From an uncultured Prevotellaceae bacterium (GTDB taxonomy: Bacteria > Bacteroidota > Bacteroidia > Bacteroidales > Bacteroidaceae), in NCBI GenBank assembly GCA_946413885.1, contig CAMKMK010000084.1, positions 1-9,398 of the forward strand: 9,398 nt of DNA. Reading direction: 5' to 3'. Made by a program: the position numbers and the translations under genes. The notes beneath the pieces were generated by a model that was not told the DNA's origin, did not search any database, and saw only the letters and a program-made list of their open reading frames with translations. Below are positions 5,724 to 9,398 of this stretch, piece after piece; the first letter of the stretch is position 1; the number at the start of each line of letters is the position of its first letter.

Positions 5724-7196
5724 ATGAGAAGTACAAAAACCATATATTTTCTGCTTGCAAGCATCATGTTCGCGACTTGTCACATCAGCTGTTCTCAGGG
5801 TCTTCCTTACAAATTGGAAGACATGCCTGATGCACGTACTTGCTACGATAAGGCGCTTCAGGCTTTCGATGCTGACAGTATCCGCCTGGGAGAAGACCTG
5901 CTTCACAAAGCAATCCTGTTGGCGGAAGCGGAGGAAGACCTGCATACGCTATACCTGTCGCAGATGCAGATGGCCAAGTCCCTCTCCTGGAGCAATACTG
6001 AGGCGGCACTCGATATGGCACACCAGGCGCTGGCTACCTACCAACGTCACCCTGACAATGAGCGGAACCACGTTATCCTTTTGGATTATATAGGTACGTA
6101 TGCGGGGCAACTGGCCTACAACAACGACACTTCTTTCGACGAGGCTCTGACCTATACCCGCAAGGCACATGCGCTGGCCGAGGCCACAACAGACTCCACA
6201 AGGCAGGAACTCGTCAGCCAAACACTCACCAGCCTTGCCAACATCTATTGGGCAATAGAAAAGTATGACGAGGCTTTGGTTTATGCGCGACAGGGGGCAG
6301 ACTGCGCTCCCAGCAACCTTTTGCTTGGCGCCCAACAAGTGCTGGCACGCTGTTTGGTCAGCTGTGACTCGCTGACAAGAGCCGAGGAAGTTTACAGGCA
6401 GATGGAGCCAGGGAACGACCTGCAAGCCGCCTACATCGTGGAGAGCAACCTGGCGAAGCTGGCCCTGCAACGCAACGACATCGAGACCGCAGAAAATACG
6501 ATCGACGAAGCCTTTGGGCATGCTGAGGACCTTTATTTCGAGGCTCTGAAACAGAAAGACGAATACTACCAGACAGCCCTGCAGCAGGAACACGAGAACG
6601 AACGTCTGCGCTACACTTCCCTGCTGCATCGACGCACGATGTGGGCTGTCCTGTTCTTTATCCTGATAGCTGCCTTTGCAACCTACATGGTGGGCCGCTC
6701 GAGGTTCCAGATGATGAAACAGCGGCGCCTGGCTGATGCCTGGACACGGAAACACGAGGTTGACCAGCACCTGCACAAGGCAACCCTTCAACGCAAGGAA
6801 CTGGAGGCACAGCAGCAATTGGTGCGACAGCGCGAGGGCACCATCTCTTTCCTGAAAGAGTACATCTATCAACGTTCTGAAATCATCAAGAAGTTGGGTG
6901 ACAACGAAGATGAGCACGTCGTCATCAGCGATCACGACTGGTCGGAAGTGGAGCAAACGCTGAATTCCATCGACAACGACCGTTTCAAGCGACTGCGCGA
7001 GAAATACCCTGACCTGCGCGAGGAGGACGTGCGCCTGTGCATGCTGACCAACCTGCACCAGCTAAACCGCACGATTGGCAACATCTATGGGGTCACCATC
7101 TCGGCTGTGCAGCATCGCAAACTCAAGCTGAAGAAGGAAATCTTTGGCGAGGAAGACCCAGACGTGACCCTGGAACAGATAATAGAAAGGATTTGA
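5724..7196 (+). CDS. TPR - membrane helix - coiled coil - HTH regulatory protein
   Basis: The 490-residue protein starts with a signal-like segment (1-24, ending CHISCSQG; Cys23 might be lipidated but the lipobox is weak). Helical TPR-like repeats cover about 35-285, clearest at 137-155 and 177-190 (YDEALVYARQGADCAP). One membrane helix lies at 306-323, a Gln/Glu/Lys-rich coiled coil at about 325-395, and a C-terminal helix-turn-helix at about 419-474 (FKRLREKYPDLREEDVRLCMLTNL...ISAVQHRKLKLKKEIFG). That tail resembles the LuxR/sigma-4-like domain of Bacteroidetes TPR regulators. The likely topology is TPRs in the periplasm sensing protein or stress, with the HTH in the cytoplasm binding DNA; this is inferred. 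The start is set by the promoter at 5670-5700. An in-frame extension back to 5550 is low-complexity and upstream of the promoter. The gene looks richer in G+C than its neighbours. The next gene, 55 bases on, is a candidate target. Confidence 0.85.
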   Translation: MRSTKTIYFLLASIMFATCHISCSQGLPYKLEDMPDARTCYDKALQAFDADSIRLGEDLLHKAILLAEAEEDLHTLYLSQMQMAKSLSWSNTEAALDMAHQALATYQRHPDNERNHVILLDYIGTYAGQLAYNNDTSFDEALTYTRKAHALAEATTDSTRQELVSQTLTSLANIYWAIEKYDEALVYARQGADCAPSNLLLGAQQVLARCLVSCDSLTRAEEVYRQMEPGNDLQAAYIVESNLAKLALQRNDIETAENTIDEAFGHAEDLYFEALKQKDEYYQTALQQEHENERLRYTSLLHRRTMWAVLFFILIAAFATYMVGRSRFQMMKQRRLADAWTRKHEVDQHLHKATLQRKELEAQQQLVRQREGTISFLKEYIYQRSEIIKKLGDNEDEHVVISDHDWSEVEQTLNSIDNDRFKRLREKYPDLREEDVRLCMLTNLHQLNRTIGNIYGVTISAVQHRKLKLKKEIFGEEDPDVTLEQIIERI

Positions 7197-7251
7197 AAAA
7201 GAGAAATATTAACCACTAATAGAGAAACAAAACCTTATATATTAATAGAAT

Positions 7252-9398
7252 ATGAAAACGAAGAAAATTTTATTCATCCTGATCATGATGGCCAGTGCGG
7301 CTCTTTCTCATGCAGAACGAATATGGAAAGACGGAATTCTATATGACTACTCTGCGGAGAGGCTCATAGCAACTTTGATGCAACCTTCTGACCGTGACAA
7401 TATTGAGAATTTCGTCATTCCCGATGCAATAGAGGTTGATGGTGTGTCATATTCCGTAACCAGAATTAACAGCAATGCCTTTTCTAGATGCAAAAATCTG
7501 AAATCTCTCACAATAGGAAATGCGGTCACTTGGATCGGAGGTAGCGCATTCTCTGGTTGTACGAGTCTTACCTCCATCAGCATCCCTGCCAATGTGGAAG
7601 AAATAGGATCCTCATCCTTTAATGGTTGCTCTCTGGAATATGCGGATTTCCAGTCTTTCGAAAGCCTGTGTTCCATTACCTTTCGTAACGGTGCCGCCAA
7701 TCCTCTTTCCTGTTCACAGAAATTGTATGTGGGAGGAAAGGAAATGTCAGACCCTTCTCTGCCCGATGGGATAACAAAGATTGGGGATTATGCATTCTAT
7801 GGCTGCCCAGGCATCACATCATTATCTCTTCCGAACAGCTTAAGTGAGATTGGTTCTGCAGCATTCCGCGGCTGTACTGGAATCAGTAAGCTGGACCTGC
7901 CTGAGGGCGTTACGCTAATAGGCCCTTCTGCATTCTATGGCTGTTCAGGCATCACATTATTGTCTCTTCCGAACAGCTTGCGTGAGATTGGTTCTGCAGC
8001 ATTCTACGGCTGTACTGGAATCAGCAAATTAGTTCTGCCTGAAGGCCTCACTTTCATCGGAGAAATGGCATTCTATGGGTGTTCGTCAATCAAGGAGATA
8101 AGCATGCCATCCTCTATTCAGACTATTGAAAGGGATTGCTTCATAAAGGATTTTTCTTCGGATGAACAGATGTCTATTGAGAAAGTTGATTATGCGAGCA
8201 TTGAAAGCCTGTGTGCGATCCAGTTCGGCAATGCATCCAGCAATCCGTTGCTATATACCGAAACGCTTCTGATAAATGGCGAAGAAATAACAGATCTGGT
8301 TATTCCTGAGGGCGTAACGTCCATCGGAAATCATGTATTTGGGTATTGCACGAAGCTGAAATCTGTGAAGTTTCCGGAAAGCTTGAAAGAAATAGGAAGT
8401 TCTTTTACTGGTTGCACTGGTTTGGAAAGAGCTGAATTTGCCAGTGTGGAGAGTTTGTGTAGCATGTCTATTCTGGAGAATCCCTTGGAATACGCACACA
8501 ACCTTTATATAGCCGGCAAGGAGGTAACTGACCTGCATATACCGGAAGGAGTAGAAACCGTCAATCCTAATGTTTTCCGAGGAAGCAACATAACCTCAGT
8601 AACCATGAGTGATGACATGAAATGGATAAGATCTAATGCGTTTTCCAACTGTTCAAAACTGAAAGCCATCAAGTTTGGAAGGGGAATCCAAAGGATTGAT
8701 GATTCATTTAGCAGATGCCCAGAATTTGACCATGTGGAGTTTGACGACCTGAATTGTTTGTGGAAGATGGATTTCAATAGTCAATTTACCAATTGCACCC
8801 CATTGTATTACGGCCATCACCTGTATTCAAATGGGGAGGAAGTCAAGGAAGTCACGTTCCCGGAAGGCATGAAAGAGATAAAACAATCTGTATTGTTGGG
8901 CTGCGAGAGCGTGGAACGCATCCACGTGCCTGAGGGAGTGGAGGTAATACAACCCATGGCGTTTGCCTACTGTAAAAACCTTGTCTCCATAGACTTGCCA
9001 TCCACTCTTCAGCGTATCAACGCCTCTTCATATGGTGGTTATGGAACCTTCGATTTCTGCGAATCTTTAGAAGAAATCCGGGTGAGAGAGGGAAATGCAT
9101 ATTATGACTCCCGCGAGGACTGCAATGCAATCATCTGGACAGAGACAAACACGCTGGAGGTTGGAGGCAACAGCACCATAATTCCTCAAAGTGTAACAGA
9201 GATTTTCCGCAGGGCATTCTATGGTCGCAAGAAACTGTCCTCAATTTTCATCCCCTCAAACGTGATCAGTTTTGGGTACAAGTCCTTCGGTGAATGTTCC
9301 TCTCTGAAAGATTTCTATTATGACGCAAAGGAAATACCAACTGGGGATCCATTCTCCGATACTCCCATCGAGAACGCTACCCTGCATGTACCAGAGAA
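7252..9398 (+). CDS. BspA-like leucine-rich-repeat surface protein, 3' end missing
   Basis: The frame is open from the ATG at 7252 to the window edge (715 codons plus two bases) with no stop. Residues 1-21 are a signal peptide (MKTKKILFILIMMASAALSHA, cleavage likely before ERIWKDG). The rest is built of roughly 23-residue LRR_5 (BspA / Treponema pallidum type) repeats with the pattern LPxSLxxIGxxAFxGCxxIxxLx, for example at residues 181-272. These are interrupted about every 80-180 residues by a second module containing ESLCxI...NPL...LYxxGKEVxDLxIPEGV (starting near 137, 318, 400 and about 500). BspA-type proteins are exported surface proteins of oral and gut Bacteroidales linked to adhesion; that role is inferred here. 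The last visible residues (IENATLHVPE) resemble the end of an LRR block in such proteins. No -7 box is seen in the 55-base gap, so it may be read from the upstream promoter. Confidence 0.9.
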   Translation, partial: MKTKKILFILIMMASAALSHAERIWKDGILYDYSAERLIATLMQPSDRDNIENFVIPDAIEVDGVSYSVTRINSNAFSRCKNLKSLTIGNAVTWIGGSAFSGCTSLTSISIPANVEEIGSSSFNGCSLEYADFQSFESLCSITFRNGAANPLSCSQKLYVGGKEMSDPSLPDGITKIGDYAFYGCPGITSLSLPNSLSEIGSAAFRGCTGISKLDLPEGVTLIGPSAFYGCSGITLLSLPNSLREIGSAAFYGCTGISKLVLPEGLTFIGEMAFYGCSSIKEISMPSSIQTIERDCFIKDFSSDEQMSIEKVDYASIESLCAIQFGNASSNPLLYTETLLINGEEITDLVIPEGVTSIGNHVFGYCTKLKSVKFPESLKEIGSSFTGCTGLERAEFASVESLCSMSILENPLEYAHNLYIAGKEVTDLHIPEGVETVNPNVFRGSNITSVTMSDDMKWIRSNAFSNCSKLKAIKFGRGIQRIDDSFSRCPEFDHVEFDDLNCLWKMDFNSQFTNCTPLYYGHHLYSNGEEVKEVTFPEGMKEIKQSVLLGCESVERIHVPEGVEVIQPMAFAYCKNLVSIDLPSTLQRINASSYGGYGTFDFCESLEEIRVREGNAYYDSREDCNAIIWTETNTLEVGGNSTIIPQSVTEIFRRAFYGRKKLSSIFIPSNVISFGYKSFGECSSLKDFYYDAKEIPTGDPFSDTPIENATLHVPE
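7792..8067 (+). repeat. 138-bp in-frame tandem duplication inside the LRR gene
   Basis: Bases 7792-7929 and 7930-8067 are highly similar, including long identical runs such as TCTCTTCCGAACAGCTT and GAGATTGGTTCTGCAGCATTC. Each copy is 46 codons, exactly two 23-residue LRRs (residues 181-226 and 227-272). A third partial copy of the opening motif begins at 8068. Conservation at silent positions points to a recent duplication or gene conversion rather than selection on protein alone. Confidence 0.85.

Noticed and set aside
5949..7058. Long 369-codon open frame on the minus strand inside the TPR gene
   Set aside because: It lies entirely antisense to a frame with clear TPR, membrane and HTH domains; its own product is a Leu/Val/Gln-rich string without family motifs.

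Overview
The window looks like chromosomal DNA from a Bacteroidales bacterium, most likely Prevotella or a close relative. Three things point there: the mraZ–rsmH–ftsL–ftsI order with a Bacteroidetes-type FtsL, several copies of the Bacteroidetes -7 promoter element TAnnTTTG with A-rich leaders instead of strong Shine-Dalgarno sites, and a BspA-type leucine-rich-repeat surface protein. The genus is an inference from style; no marker gene here proves it.

Layout. (1) 2258→1, minus strand: the start of the division and cell wall (dcw) cluster, mraZ, rsmH, an ftsL-like gene and the first 132 codons of ftsI, tightly packed and running off the left edge. (2) 2259–2526: a divergent control region. 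Its mraZ side has a -7 box and three 10-bp repeats that look like a MraZ operator; its other side has a near-ideal promoter for a peptidyl-prolyl isomerase. (3) 2527–3228, plus: a secreted cyclophilin-type isomerase. (4) 3238–3312: a long imperfect palindrome whose right arm contains the promoter of the next gene. (5) 3332–4441, plus: a seven-helix membrane protein with a C-terminal AraC-like DNA-binding domain. (6) 4567–5304, plus: a small outer-membrane beta-barrel protein. (7) 5305–5723: a 419-base gene-free stretch with four 22-bp repeat units, a hairpin and a good promoter. (8) 5724–7196, plus: a TPR / membrane helix / coiled coil / helix-turn-helix regulator. (9) 7252 to the right edge, plus: a BspA-like repeat protein of at least 715 residues, still open at base 9398.

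How the parts fit. The left third is conserved cell-division machinery, probably self-regulated by MraZ. The rest concerns the envelope: a periplasmic folding enzyme, an outer-membrane barrel, two unusual membrane-tethered regulators and a large repeat-rich surface protein. The TPR regulator sits 55 bases upstream of the BspA-like gene on the same strand, so a regulator–target pair is plausible but unproven. I see no phage, transposon, CRISPR or RNA genes. The signals most worth a second look are the 22-bp periodic repeats at 5361–5448, the palindrome-embedded promoter at 3238–3312 and the three-repeat MraZ-like operator at 2301–2330.
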